Assembly (NCBI GenBank): GCA_014238945.1
Contig: JABAAB010000064.1
Coordinates: forward strand, 124,001 to 188,000
Direction of reading: 5' to 3'
From: Lysobacterales bacterium
Lineage (GTDB): Bacteria > Pseudomonadota > Gammaproteobacteria > Xanthomonadales > SZUA-36
Length of the DNA: 64,000 bases
Below the pieces are notes generated by a model, which was not told the DNA's origin, made no database searches, and worked only from the letters and a program-made list of their open reading frames with translations. Of the stretch, positions 15,688 to 25,513 are shown one piece after another; position 1 is the first letter of the stretch; the number at the start of each line of letters is the position of its first letter. Made by a program: the position numbers and the translations under genes.

Positions 15688-17592
15688 ATGCAGGTACACT
15701 CAAAATTCGATGTAATTGTGATTGGTGGAGGTCACGCCGGTACCGAAGCCGCATTGGCTTCCGCGCGCAGTGGTGCACGCACATTGTTGTTGACCCACAG
15801 TATTGAAACAATTGGCCAGATGAGTTGCAACCCTGCCATTGGTGGCATTGGTAAAGGTCACCTGGTTAGAGAAATCGATGCCCTGGGTGGTGTAATGGCC
15901 AGGGCCGCCGATGCCGCCGCCATTCAATTACGCACATTGAATTCCAGTAAAGGACCTGCGGTAAGAGCAACGCGCGCTCAATGTGACCGGAATCTTTATC
16001 GATCTTTTATCCGCAGGGCAGTCGATAATCAACCTGGTTTGAGTATTTTTCAACAGGCCGTGGATGATCTCCTCATCGAGAATGATCGTGTTACCGGTTG
16101 TCGCACTTCTATGGGACAGCAATTCAATGCGGACGCGATTGTGTTGACTACAGGAACATTTCTTGGCGGGAAAATCCATATGGGCGAAAGCCAGAGTCCG
16201 GGTGGCCGCGCAGGTGACCCGCCGTCCATATCCCTCGCGAATCGATTACATGAACTACCATTTAATGTGGGCAGACTCAAAACAGGTACACCACCGAGAA
16301 TTGATGGAAAAAGTATCGACTTCAGCCAATTGCAGGAGCAACCCGGTGATGTGCCCAGACCGGTATTCTCTCTGATTGGGAGTCAGGAGGATCACCCGCC
16401 TCAAGTGAGTTGCTGGATAACGCATACTTCAACACAAACACATGACATCATTCGATCAGCCCTGCATCGTTCACCCATGTATTCGGGCTCAATTGAAGGC
16501 GTTGGGCCGCGTTATTGTCCGTCAATCGAGGACAAGATTGTGCGTTTTTCCAATCGTAGCAGTCATCAGATATTCATTGAACCGGAAGGGCTGCAAACGC
16601 GGGAGATATACCCCAATGGCATATCTACCAGTTTGCCCTATGATGTGCAGGTCAAATTTGTTCGCTCCATTCGCGGTTTTGAAAACGCTCACATTACTCG
16701 ACCCGGCTATGCGATTGAGTATGATTTCTTTGATCCCAGGGGATTAAAACTCAGCCTGGAGACAAAGCCGGTTCGAGGATTGTTTTTCGCTGGCCAAATA
16801 AACGGCACAACAGGTTATGAAGAAGCCGCGGCCCAGGGACTGATCGCCGGACTAAATGCGGCGCGCAGCGTGCGTAATGACAAGCCTTGGACACCACGCA
16901 GAGATGAGGCTTACATCGGTGTATTGATCGATGATTTGGTAACACAGGGCACCCGTGAACCTTACCGGATGTTCACTAGCCGGGCTGAGTACCGACTGCA
17001 TTTGCGGGAAGATAATGCAGATCTTCGCCTGACTGAAACCGGACACAGGCTTGGGTTGGTAGACGATGTACGCTGGCAACGATACACAGATAAAAAAGAG
17101 GCCATAGAAGGTGAAAAACAACGTCTCGCATCTATTTGGGTGACACCTCGAAATGACATTGGCCGTGAGCTCAGTGACATTCTCGGTGTCGTTTTGAGTA
17201 AGGAAGCCAGGGCCTTGGATTTACTCAAACGACCGGATCTGAGTTACAGAGATTTGATGAAAGTCAATCGACTTGGCCCGGGAACTGATGAACACAACGT
17301 CGCGGAGCAGGTGGAAATACAATTGCGTTATGCTGGTTATCTTGTACGGCAAAAGAGTGAGGTTGAGAGAAACCGGCGAAAAGAAGACACATTGATTCCC
17401 TCTTCGATTGATTATGACAAAGTCCAGGGGCTATCAACCGAACTCAGAGAAAAACTGCAAAGCACCCGGCCCGAAACCATTGGTCAGGCAACGAGAATTC
17501 CCGGAATGACACCGGCTGCAATTTCTTTGCTTTTGATTTATCTGAAACACAGTAAAAGCACTGCCAAAAGCGCATCGTGTGCCAATTTCTGA
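15688..17592 (+). CDS. mnmG: tRNA uridine-5-carboxymethylaminomethyl modification enzyme MnmG (GidA)
   Basis: The FAD-dependent partner of MnmE, making cmnm5U at the wobble position of several tRNAs. The N-terminal dinucleotide fold [20 protein letters not shown], the [22 protein letters not shown] signature and the [16 protein letters not shown] block are all intact. ATG 15688 follows AGGA closely and gives 634 residues, against 629 in E. coli. An upstream in-frame GTG at 15673 is less likely. In many bacteria mnmG lies beside rsmG and parAB near the origin; none of these is present here. Confidence 0.97.
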   Translation: MQVHSKFDVIVIGGGHAGTEAALASARSGARTLLLTHSIETIGQMSCNPAIGGIGKGHLVREIDALGGVMARAADAAAIQLRTLNSSKGPAVRATRAQCDRNLYRSFIRRAVDNQPGLSIFQQAVDDLLIENDRVTGCRTSMGQQFNADAIVLTTGTFLGGKIHMGESQSPGGRAGDPPSISLANRLHELPFNVGRLKTGTPPRIDGKSIDFSQLQEQPGDVPRPVFSLIGSQEDHPPQVSCWITHTSTQTHDIIRSALHRSPMYSGSIEGVGPRYCPSIEDKIVRFSNRSSHQIFIEPEGLQTREIYPNGISTSLPYDVQVKFVRSIRGFENAHITRPGYAIEYDFFDPRGLKLSLETKPVRGLFFAGQINGTTGYEEAAAQGLIAGLNAARSVRNDKPWTPRRDEAYIGVLIDDLVTQGTREPYRMFTSRAEYRLHLREDNADLRLTETGHRLGLVDDVRWQRYTDKKEAIEGEKQRLASIWVTPRNDIGRELSDILGVVLSKEARALDLLKRPDLSYRDLMKVNRLGPGTDEHNVAEQVEIQLRYAGYLVRQKSEVERNRRKEDTLIPSSIDYDKVQGLSTELREKLQSTRPETIGQATRIPGMTPAAISLLLIYLKHSKSTAKSASCANF

Positions 17593-17846
17593 GCCTGCAA
17601 TATTCCGGTAAATTTCAGTCCCGTAGGTTAAGACCGCCATACCCAACATCTGTTTTAAATGGTCGGCAATCGTGGATGTTGAAATATCCGGGAAATATTG
17701 TTGAATCACAATTTACCAACGATTGCTTTACATTCTCTTAACCCGTACGCAGGTATGCTTGGTGTGTAAGTTGACTGTGCCTGGTGCATCGCTTCTCATG
17801 ACAGGCAGTCCCCACACTTCTATGCCTTTTTGCTATGCACCATTTC

Positions 17847-17877
17847 AAAACCCCGGCCTTGTTGCCGGGGTTTTTTT
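17847..17877. terminator. Bidirectional rho-independent terminator
   Basis: A 7-bp GC stem (17851-17857 with 17864-17870) with a 6-base loop is flanked by AAAA on the left and seven T on the right, so it can act on both strands. It sits at the very end of the minus-strand symporter gene and 255 bp after mnmG. The 254-bp stretch 17593-17846 before it holds no gene that I can support. Confidence 0.85.
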
Positions 17878-19177
17878 AGGCATGAAAATGTGGCTTATCC
17901 TGTCTCTGCTCAAAACCTGGTCCGGCGGAAGGGTCATTAAAAACCTCCAGATTCAGTTCTTTTTCGCTTTTGGCCACCAGAGTTGTAACCATCGAATCAC
18001 CGGTAATATTGACCACTGTACGGGTCATGTCCAGTAGACGATCGACACCCAGTATCAATGCAATTCCTTCCGCTGGCAGTCCAACCTGTGTCAGGACACC
18101 GGCCAGCACTACCAGACCAACGCTGGGTACGCCAGCGGTGCCAATGGAGGCCAGTATGACCATTACCACTACCAGCAGGTATTGAGTTATTGATAGGTCT
18201 ACTCCATAGAACTGGGCGATGAAACCGGTCGCCAAACCCTGCATGATGGCGGTGCCATCCATATTGATCGTGGCACCCAGTGGGACCGTGAAAGAGGCAA
18301 TTTTATTGCTGACTCCCACTCTTTTTTCAACCGTTTCCAGGGTGACCGGGATCGTCGCATTGCTTGACGCAGTTGAAAACGCAAACAGCATGGCCGGGCG
18401 CATTTTTAGCAGGAATGTCTTTGGGTTGAGACGACCCAGGACTGTGAGGATAGTGGGATATACCACCAGGGCATGTACAAATAAAACAGCGAATACGAGG
18501 GTGACATATCGTCCCACCGCCATGAAATCCTGATAATTGCTGGTGGCAGCGAGTATGGCGATCAGCGCGAAAACACCAAATGGCGCAAACTTCATCACCA
18601 GTGTCACCAGTTTCATGATAATGGCGTTCATGTCATTAAACCAGTCGGATATACGTGAGCCTTTTTCCTTGCTTAGTGTGATCGAGATACCCAGCAATAC
18701 GGAGAAAAAGATAATGGGCAGCATCTTTGCATCAGCCATTGCTGCCACCGGATTGGTCGGAACCATGTTGATGATGACCTGAGTAAGTGGTGTGGCTTCG
18801 GCAATTTCCTTCTCAACCATAGCATTGGGGTGCGCACCGACCCCTGGCTCAAAAATTACTGCTGCACTCAATGCCATGGTGACTGCGATGGCGGTGGTTA
18901 ACAGGTACAGGGCGATTGTTTTTCCACCGACACGACCAAGCATTTTTGGGTCGGACAGAGAACTGGAACCACAAACCAGAGATACAAATACCAATGGCAC
19001 GACAAGCATTTTCAGCAGACTGATAAAAACCTGCCCGACCACTTTGAACACACCGTCAACGAGCCAGATGTGGGTCCAGTCCGGACTACCTGAGAAGTTC
19101 AGGATCAAACCGGTAATGGCGCCAAGTATCATGGCAATGAAAATTTTCATACTGAGACTGAGATTTTTACTGGGCAT
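17876..19177 (-). CDS. Dicarboxylate/amino acid:cation symporter (GltP/DctA family)
   Basis: An inner-membrane secondary transporter of 433 residues, the family's usual size, with eight helices and two hairpins expected. Substrate- and cation-binding signatures are intact: AFSTASSNATIPVTLETVE (hairpin 1), GATINMDGTA (helix 7), IGTAGVPSVG (hairpin 2) and DRLLDMTRTVVNITGD (helix 8). The Arg in DMTRTVVN is the position that in this family separates acidic substrates from neutral ones, so glutamate, aspartate or C4-dicarboxylates are the likely cargo. It is a single-gene unit ending in the bidirectional terminator. Confidence 0.92.
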   Translation of the reverse strand: MPSKNLSLSMKIFIAMILGAITGLILNFSGSPDWTHIWLVDGVFKVVGQVFISLLKMLVVPLVFVSLVCGSSSLSDPKMLGRVGGKTIALYLLTTAIAVTMALSAAVIFEPGVGAHPNAMVEKEIAEATPLTQVIINMVPTNPVAAMADAKMLPIIFFSVLLGISITLSKEKGSRISDWFNDMNAIIMKLVTLVMKFAPFGVFALIAILAATSNYQDFMAVGRYVTLVFAVLFVHALVVYPTILTVLGRLNPKTFLLKMRPAMLFAFSTASSNATIPVTLETVEKRVGVSNKIASFTVPLGATINMDGTAIMQGLATGFIAQFYGVDLSITQYLLVVVMVILASIGTAGVPSVGLVVLAGVLTQVGLPAEGIALILGVDRLLDMTRTVVNITGDSMVTTLVAKSEKELNLEVFNDPSAGPGFEQRQDKPHFHA

Positions 19178-19298
19178 GGTATTTCCTGTTTTGATTTCTA
19201 AAAAATGATCGTAAAACCGTGGAGGCCGCTGGCTGTTATGCGATAGAATTCAGTGCTTCGCTATCACGAAACATCATTTTGTTCGGAAGGTTTATCCA

Positions 19299-20975
19299 TT
19301 GAATAATGACCAATCCACACCAGCAAGTAATTTTATACGTAATATCGTAGTGCGAGATATCAAATCGGGGGCGCATAAAACGGTCGTTACCCGGTTCCCG
19401 CCTGAACCGAATGGTCATTTGCACATTGGCCATGCCAAGTCCATCTGTTTGAACTTTGGCATTGCGGCTGAATTCGGTGGCCGCACCAATCTCCGTTTTG
19501 ATGATACCAACCCGCTGAAGGAAAGCGAGGATTTTGCCCAGGCAATCATGAATGACGTCCGTTGGTTGGGGTTCGAATGGTCGGAATTGCGTCATGCTTC
19601 AGACTATTTTCAGCAGTTGTATGATTATGCGGTTCACCTGGTGGAGAACGGAAATGCCTATGTCGATAGCCAGGATGCAGAGGAAATACGAACACAGCGG
19701 GGTACATTGACCAAACCGGGTACCAACAGCCCCTACCGTGATCGAAGTGTCGAAGAAAATCTCAATCTGTTTGAAAAAATGAAATTGGGTCACTTTGCCG
19801 ATGGCGAACACGTATTGCGCGCGCGTAACAATATGAGTTCACCCAACATGAATTTGCGGGATCCGGTCATATACCGAATTAGAAAAGTTGCGCATCATCG
19901 CACTGGTGACCACTGGAACATATACCCCATGTATGACTGGGCGCATGGAATTTCTGACGCCATTGAAGGCATCACCCACAGTCTTTGTACTCTTGAATTT
20001 GAGGACCATCGACCATTGTATGACTGGTTTCTGGAAAATATTCCTTCTGCCTGCCACCCCCAGCAAATAGAATTTGCCAGGGGAAACCTGGATTTCACCG
20101 TCATGAGCAAGAGAAAACTCAGACAACTGGTGGAACAGGGTCATGTGTCCGGTTGGGATGACCCGCGTATGCCAACGATTGCCGGATTGCGCCGGCGGGG
20201 GTACCCGGCCCGGGCAATTCGCAAATTCTGGAAAGAAGCAGGAATATCAAAAGCAGAGAGCATTATTCCAATGGGGGTTCTGGAAAATGCCATACGCAAT
20301 GATTTGAATGAACGCGCCCCCAGAGTAATGGCTGTCCTGGATCCTTTGAAGGTGGTATTGATCAATTATCCCGAGAGGGAAATGGAATGGCTGGAAGCCG
20401 CTGCACACCCCCAGCACCCCGATATGGGAACCCGATCGGTTCCGATCAGTCGTGAAATCTGGATAGAGCGTGGAGATTTCATGGAGAATCCGCCCCGAAA
20501 GTTTTTTCGTTTGCGTCCGGGTGGTGAAGTCCGTTTGCGCAATGCCTTCATTATCAAATGCGTAGACATCATCAGGGATGGTGAAGGTAACATCACCGAA
20601 ATTCATTGTGAGTATGATCCGGACAGCCGCAGTGGGTTACCTGGTGCCGCCCGCAAGGTCAAGGGAACCATTCACTGGGTTTCAGTTGAACATGGCGTAG
20701 AGGCGGAAGTCCGTCTGTATGACCGATTGTTCAATGTTGCAAACCCACTGGCGGACAAGGATCGGGATTTTCTGGAATTCCTCAATCCTGATTCATTGAA
20801 AACGGTAAAGAATGCGGTGGTTGAACCTTCAGGGTCAAACGGTGGACCAGGTGATTTTTATCAGTTTGAACGGGTCGGTTATTTCACCGTGGACGAGGAC
20901 AGCAAAGATCCACAGCGGCCCATATTTAACCGGACTGTTTCCCTGCGGGATTCATGGGCAAAACTGAACAGATGA
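19299..20975 (+). CDS. glnS: Glutaminyl-tRNA synthetase
   Basis: A class I synthetase that charges tRNA-Gln. The HIGH-type motif is in EPNGHLHIGHAKSICLNFG near residue 40 and the KMSKS-type loop is VMSKRKLRQLV near residue 268. Specificity-related WDDPRMPTIAGLRRRGYPA is also present. The 558 residues match the GlnRS length. The start is a TTG with GGAAGG eight bases upstream and no alternative ATG near it. Presence of GlnRS fits a Gammaproteobacterium or Betaproteobacterium. It is divergent from the symporter. Confidence 0.97.
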   Translation: MNNDQSTPASNFIRNIVVRDIKSGAHKTVVTRFPPEPNGHLHIGHAKSICLNFGIAAEFGGRTNLRFDDTNPLKESEDFAQAIMNDVRWLGFEWSELRHASDYFQQLYDYAVHLVENGNAYVDSQDAEEIRTQRGTLTKPGTNSPYRDRSVEENLNLFEKMKLGHFADGEHVLRARNNMSSPNMNLRDPVIYRIRKVAHHRTGDHWNIYPMYDWAHGISDAIEGITHSLCTLEFEDHRPLYDWFLENIPSACHPQQIEFARGNLDFTVMSKRKLRQLVEQGHVSGWDDPRMPTIAGLRRRGYPARAIRKFWKEAGISKAESIIPMGVLENAIRNDLNERAPRVMAVLDPLKVVLINYPEREMEWLEAAAHPQHPDMGTRSVPISREIWIERGDFMENPPRKFFRLRPGGEVRLRNAFIIKCVDIIRDGEGNITEIHCEYDPDSRSGLPGAARKVKGTIHWVSVEHGVEAEVRLYDRLFNVANPLADKDRDFLEFLNPDSLKTVKNAVVEPSGSNGGPGDFYQFERVGYFTVDEDSKDPQRPIFNRTVSLRDSWAKLNR

Positions 20976-21059
20976 TCTGATTACTTGAGGCACACTCACA
21001 ACACAGCTCATTTTTGGTAAGATTCTTTCTTTAGAAGACATTATTGAAGGGAGTTAACA

Positions 21060-21641
21060 ATGAGTTGGATAGTGCTTGCTCTGATCGCGGGTGCGATCCT
21101 TTTCGCGATTTCCATCTACAACCGTCTGGTTGCGGGCAGAAATCGATTCAAAAACGCATTCGCACAAATCGACGTACAGTTAACCAGGCGTCATGACCTG
21201 ATTCCAAACCTGGTTGAAACAGCCAAGGGTTATATGAAACATGAGCGTGAAACACTTGAAGCTGTTATCACGGCCCGCAACACCGCAGTTGCAGGGCTCA
21301 AGAATGCCTCAAAGGATCCGTCTAATCCCGAAGCAATGAAGCAGTTGGCCCAGGCTGAGCAGGGATTGTCCGGTGCTCTTGGCAGATTGTTTGCCTTGTC
21401 GGAATCCTATCCGGATCTCAAGGCTAACCAGAACATGATGCAACTATCCGAAGAATTGACGACAACGGAGAACAAGGTCGCATTTGCTCGTCAGGCATAT
21501 AATGATTCGGTGATGCAGTACAACACGCTGCGTGAGTCATTTCCCAACAACCTGTTTGCCGGCTGGTTCAATTTCCTGCCAGCAGAGTTGCTGGAGATCG
21601 AGGACGAGGCCAAACGCGAGGCACCACAGGTATCATTCTGA
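21060..21641 (+). CDS. lemA: LemA family protein
   Basis: A 193-residue LemA protein with one N-terminal membrane helix (WIVLALIAGAILFAISIY) followed by a long helical bundle. The family motifs NRFKNAFAQIDVQLTRRHDLIPNLVET and the C-terminal FPNNLFAGWFNF are present, each only partly quoted in spirit here by its key residues R, D, L, IPNLVE and F-N-F. AGGGAG precedes the ATG. It is followed after 69 bp by an M48 metalloprotease gene, a frequent pairing in bacteria. LemA is thought to act with membrane proteases or stress systems, but its biochemical role is not established. Confidence 0.92.
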   Translation: MSWIVLALIAGAILFAISIYNRLVAGRNRFKNAFAQIDVQLTRRHDLIPNLVETAKGYMKHERETLEAVITARNTAVAGLKNASKDPSNPEAMKQLAQAEQGLSGALGRLFALSESYPDLKANQNMMQLSEELTTTENKVAFARQAYNDSVMQYNTLRESFPNNLFAGWFNFLPAELLEIEDEAKREAPQVSF

Positions 21642-21657
21642 TTGACCGGACTGTAGG

Positions 21658-21681
21658 ATGACCACCCCGGCGGGTGGTCAT
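21658..21681 (+). other. Perfect 10-bp hairpin between lemA and the M48 gene
   Basis: Bases 21658-21667 pair perfectly with 21672-21681 around a CGGC loop. No T-run follows, so it is not a standard terminator. It may be a processing or stability element that sets the lemA to protease ratio. Confidence 0.6.
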
Positions 21682-21710
21682 CAATTCACCCATACATCAG
21701 CGAGTCTTCA

Positions 21711-23669
21711 ATGAATTTTTTTGAATATCAGGACCAGGCTCGACGTCAAAGCCGTTGGCTGGTCTTTTTGTTTGTGGTTGCAGTCGTGTTAATTATCGTG
21801 GTTATTGATGTAGCCATACTGATCACGTTCGGTGTTGTGGATGTAGCCGTACTGACCGAGCTCGGTGTTATGGATGTGGAAAAGTTGCAACAGCAACGGA
21901 ATATTTTCAGCATCGAAACACTCAAAAACAATGCAACGGTCCTGGTGGCCGGGACGTCGGTCACAGCCGCAATCATATTGATTGCGAGTCTGTTCAAAAC
22001 CGCAGGGTTGCGTTCTGGCGGAGGCAAGGTTGCCAGGGATCTCGGAGGAGTTCAGATAGAAGGCGACGCACGTGATCCCCTACGCAGGCGTCTGTACAAC
22101 GTGGTTGAAGAAATTGCCCTGGCATCCGGAATTCCAGTGCCGGAAATTTATGTGCTTGAGCAGGAATCGGGCATTAACGCCTTCGCGGCCGGTTTTTCAC
22201 CAGCAGATGCCGCAGTTGCGGTAACCCGTGGTGCCCTGGAGAAGCTCAGCCGCAGCGAATTACAGGGTGTCATCGCGCACGAATTCAGCCATATCTTTAA
22301 TGGTGACATGCGTCTTAATATCCGCCTGATGGGCGCCCTGTTTGGGATCCTGGTGCTGTCCCTTATTGGCCGCAAGGTGTTACGCGGTTCCTACTATACG
22401 GGGCGTTCCAAAAACAGTAATGGCGGAGCAATCATTGCGCTTGCTGTCACCGTGATGGTGGTGGGTTATATCGGTTTGTTTTTTGGTCGTTGGATCAAGT
22501 CCGCTGTATCGCGGCAACGTGAATATCTTGCGGATGCCTCCGCGGTGCAATTTACCCGGGACCCCGATGGAATTGGGGGTGCGTTAAAAAAGATTGCGGT
22601 CTACAGCGAGTCATCATTCCTTAACAGTGAAAGTGAGGAAATCAGCCATATGTTGTTTGGCGACGGTCAGAAAATGAGCATGTTTTCCACCCACCCTCCG
22701 ATGAATGACCGGATTCTTCGCATAGACAAGTCTTTTCAGCCGGAAGATCTCAAAGAACTGGCCAAACGCATACACAGGGAAGGTGAAAGCCAGGCCAGGC
22801 AGGCCGCCAGGGACCAGGAAAAGGCAAAACAGAAAACCAGTGGTGTATTTGGTGGCGGTAATATTATCGACCAGATTGGAAACCCGGATTTCTCAAGAAT
22901 ACTGATGGCGGCAACGCTGGCGGCATCCATTCCCGAGAAGATCAGCAAGGCCGCACATTCGGCAGAATGGTCCACCGAGGTGCTTTTCTATTGCCTGATG
23001 GACCAGGACAGTGAAATCCGTGAACGTCAATCGCTTATCATTGCCAAACGAATGGGGGCTGACAGCGAAACCCGAGTACGAGGATTGCTAACCGCAGTAC
23101 CGGTTTTGCCCCAGGAGCAACGGCTTCCGTTATTTGAAATTGCATTTCCGGAAATCAAGCGCCGGCCACCGGACTATGTAAGCAAAGTTTTGGCCACCAT
23201 TAAGGCTTTGATCGAAGCCGATGGCAGAACTGAGGTTTTTGAATATTTGCTGGCCAAAATCATCGCCCAGCACCTTTGGGAGTCCATGAATCCGCAACGG
23301 GTCAGGCTGTCTGGCAAAAAGCAATTAAAACCGGTGGTTGACAAAGCGGTGGACGTAATCGCTGTACTGGCCATGCATGGTCATGATCGCGATGAGGAGG
23401 CGCAAAGCGCCTTCAAGGCAGGTCTTGAGATTCTCGGGATTGACAGGCAGACCCCAATACCTTCAGTCGAAGACTGGAGTGTTGTCATGGATCAGGCATT
23501 GTCCTCGCTTGATGAACTCAAACCTGCGGAAAAAGAGAAACTGGTCAAGGCGATGATTGCCACCGTTATGGCGGATAACAAAATTGCTGTGACCGAAATG
23601 GAGTTGCTGCGTGTAGTGTGCGCCGTGATCCATGTGCCTTTGCCGATGATTACCGGTGGAGAGGCCTGA
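21711..23669 (+). CDS. HtpX-like M48 metalloprotease with C-terminal TerB-like domain
   Basis: A 652-residue inner-membrane zinc protease. Two N-terminal membrane helices (about residues 18-40 and 78-97) lead into the M48 domain. The domain has GIPVPEIYVLEQESGINAFA, the zinc motif HEFSHIFNGD near residue 190, two more helices and REYLADASAVQFTRDP carrying the third zinc ligand. After the protease there is a long extension. Its last 120 residues (LKPAEKEKLVKAMIATVMAD, then NKIAVTEMELLRVVCA) resemble a TerB/tellurite-resistance helical domain. E. coli HtpX has under 300 residues, so more than half of this protein is extra. It pairs with lemA and ends 2 bp before a convergent gene. Confidence 0.85.
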   Translation: MNFFEYQDQARRQSRWLVFLFVVAVVLIIVVIDVAILITFGVVDVAVLTELGVMDVEKLQQQRNIFSIETLKNNATVLVAGTSVTAAIILIASLFKTAGLRSGGGKVARDLGGVQIEGDARDPLRRRLYNVVEEIALASGIPVPEIYVLEQESGINAFAAGFSPADAAVAVTRGALEKLSRSELQGVIAHEFSHIFNGDMRLNIRLMGALFGILVLSLIGRKVLRGSYYTGRSKNSNGGAIIALAVTVMVVGYIGLFFGRWIKSAVSRQREYLADASAVQFTRDPDGIGGALKKIAVYSESSFLNSESEEISHMLFGDGQKMSMFSTHPPMNDRILRIDKSFQPEDLKELAKRIHREGESQARQAARDQEKAKQKTSGVFGGGNIIDQIGNPDFSRILMAATLAASIPEKISKAAHSAEWSTEVLFYCLMDQDSEIRERQSLIIAKRMGADSETRVRGLLTAVPVLPQEQRLPLFEIAFPEIKRRPPDYVSKVLATIKALIEADGRTEVFEYLLAKIIAQHLWESMNPQRVRLSGKKQLKPVVDKAVDVIAVLAMHGHDRDEEAQSAFKAGLEILGIDRQTPIPSVEDWSVVMDQALSSLDELKPAEKEKLVKAMIATVMADNKIAVTEMELLRVVCAVIHVPLPMITGGEA

Positions 23670-23671
23670 TC

Positions 23672-25426
23672 CTAGTCCAGCATCGCCTTGCAAAAATCGG
23701 GTGAATCCACTCTGCTCAGAGCATTCTCTTGCAAGTTCGAAAATTGTTGCTGATTTATCCACTTTGCTGCTTCCGAACCAAAATGTGAATCTGGGTCAAC
23801 CCGGGCGAAATGAACTTGTGCTTTTTTCATCATGTCTTTCTGTAAGTATAACCAGCCGATATTGTAATCAAGACAGTGAGTATCCAAACCAGCATCAGCT
23901 TTTTCGTCCAGGATAGAACGCAGTAGCTCAAAGTCGTGCAAGGCAGGCTCGTATCTGCCCATGTTCAGATACGACAACCCGCGGTGAGCCAGTCTTCTGA
24001 TGAGTAGCGTGTCGTGTTTCCAGTCACCTTCCAACTCAGCGGCGGCACGTTGGTACTGTCCGGCATCAAAAAATGCTATACCCAAATTATATTTTCCGTA
24101 AATACTGTTCGGGTAAATATCCAGTTGATGGGTCCAGAGGGTGCGTCCATCTTCCCAAATTTTGATTTGCTCAGAGGTTTTGCCGGCTAAAAGTATTACC
24201 AGTATTAACCCGGTTGCCAGCACAACCAGTTTTCTGATTTCAGCGCCATGTTCCAGCAATGTAAGAATTCCCGCCCCCACGAGGAGATAAGCTGGCAGGG
24301 TCGGAAAGTAGGCATAACGATCGGCAGCACCCTGTAATCCCACCTGGACCAAGCCGAGAACCGGGGACAGGGTACCCAGGTAAAACAGCCAGGCAATAAT
24401 CCATCCGTAACGTTTTTGTTTCCATGCGTAAAGACAAACCAGTGAGATGCCCAGAACAAGCAGCATCGGCAGGAACGTCTTCAAGCCCCCCATCTCGTCG
24501 GTTCCCGGGAAATAGGGGTAGTGGGGGGCGAAGAGGAACGGCAGGAAGAGCTTTTCAAGATAAAGAATGATGCTGTTAGAAGCGTTCAGTATCCTCAAAG
24601 AAAAAGGTGTATCAGTTAAAGCCTGCTGCTGAGCAATAAGAGTTATCAGAACCAGGAAAATGGACAGCAGGAAAAACGGTATCTTTTCCCTCAGCAAGGC
24701 GGCGAAAGTTCGCGAACGACCTGAAGAACTGACAGATTCAGTCAATCGGGTGCGCCCAAGTGGATATACATCCAGCAAAAGCAGAACCAGAGGAAATGTC
24801 ACCGCCATAGGTTTCGAAAGGATCGCCAGGAAGAACAGACCCAAGCTGATCAACAACCAGCGGTATGATGTAATACCGTCACAGGCATACTTTATATAAG
24901 CCAGCATTGATAACAGCATGAATAACTGGCACAGAAGGTCTTTGCGTTCAGCAACCCATGCCACTGACTCGACATGTTGCGGATGAACGGCGAACAGTAG
25001 TGCTGCCAGTCCGGCCGCTATCAGGGCGTCGAAATCGGTACGTAAGGCAAAGGGTTTTGACGGAAAGCCGCCAAGACCAAACATTACCAGTGCCAGAACA
25101 AATACCAAAACACTGTTAAGCGTGTGGATGATATTGTTGGTCAAATGAAAACCCCAGGTATCAAGGCCACCATACATTTTGTAATCCACCGCCCAGGACA
25201 ACCAGGTCAGAGGGTGCCAATTTGACAGTTCCAGGGACAAAAACATCCAAATGAGGTGGTCAGTGCTGAGACTGGAAAGCCAAAAAACATGGTTATGGAG
25301 ATAATGCCTGGTATCCCAGACAAAATGATTTTCAGTACTCGGGTAATACACCCACATGCTGATGACGGCAATCAGTAAAGCCGTCAATACAGGGACGATT
25401 TTCCCAAAGGTTTTTGATAGCGTCAT
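23672..25426 (-). CDS. TMTC-like membrane TPR protein, candidate GT-C glycosyltransferase
   Basis: About 584 residues. The first 400 or so form 9-11 membrane helices with motifs typical of the TMTC/PMT-like family: NHFVWDTRHYLHNH (acidic loop after helix 1), SNWHPLTWLSWAVDYKMYG, and FAVHPQHVESVAWVAERKDLL. The last 150 residues carry TPR-like helices (YGKYNLGIAFFDAGQYQRAA). TMTC proteins in animals are O-mannosyltransferases; for bacterial members transfer of a sugar from a lipid carrier is an inference. ATG 25426 with GGGTG upstream was preferred to TTG 25459. It lies 87 bp downstream of the GMC oxidoreductase gene on the same strand. Confidence 0.75.
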   Translation of the reverse strand: MTLSKTFGKIVPVLTALLIAVISMWVYYPSTENHFVWDTRHYLHNHVFWLSSLSTDHLIWMFLSLELSNWHPLTWLSWAVDYKMYGGLDTWGFHLTNNIIHTLNSVLVFVLALVMFGLGGFPSKPFALRTDFDALIAAGLAALLFAVHPQHVESVAWVAERKDLLCQLFMLLSMLAYIKYACDGITSYRWLLISLGLFFLAILSKPMAVTFPLVLLLLDVYPLGRTRLTESVSSSGRSRTFAALLREKIPFFLLSIFLVLITLIAQQQALTDTPFSLRILNASNSIILYLEKLFLPFLFAPHYPYFPGTDEMGGLKTFLPMLLVLGISLVCLYAWKQKRYGWIIAWLFYLGTLSPVLGLVQVGLQGAADRYAYFPTLPAYLLVGAGILTLLEHGAEIRKLVVLATGLILVILLAGKTSEQIKIWEDGRTLWTHQLDIYPNSIYGKYNLGIAFFDAGQYQRAAAELEGDWKHDTLLIRRLAHRGLSYLNMGRYEPALHDFELLRSILDEKADAGLDTHCLDYNIGWLYLQKDMMKKAQVHFARVDPDSHFGSEAAKWINQQQFSNLQENALSRVDSPDFCKAMLD

Positions 25427-25513
25427 TATTGGCACCCGTGGAAATCTTGCATTGGACAACCGGTCAGTCGGAATATTACAGCTTGCAAGTCTGCTGCAAC
25501 AGCATCTATTGGT

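Noticed and set aside
15673-15688. GTG 15673 as mnmG start
   Set aside because: It adds five residues before the conserved FAD fold and lacks a good ribosome binding site; ATG 15688 is better placed.
17434-17709. Small minus-strand gene overlapping the end of mnmG
   Set aside because: It lies largely antisense to conserved mnmG codons, has no clear ribosome binding site and shows no recognisable domain.
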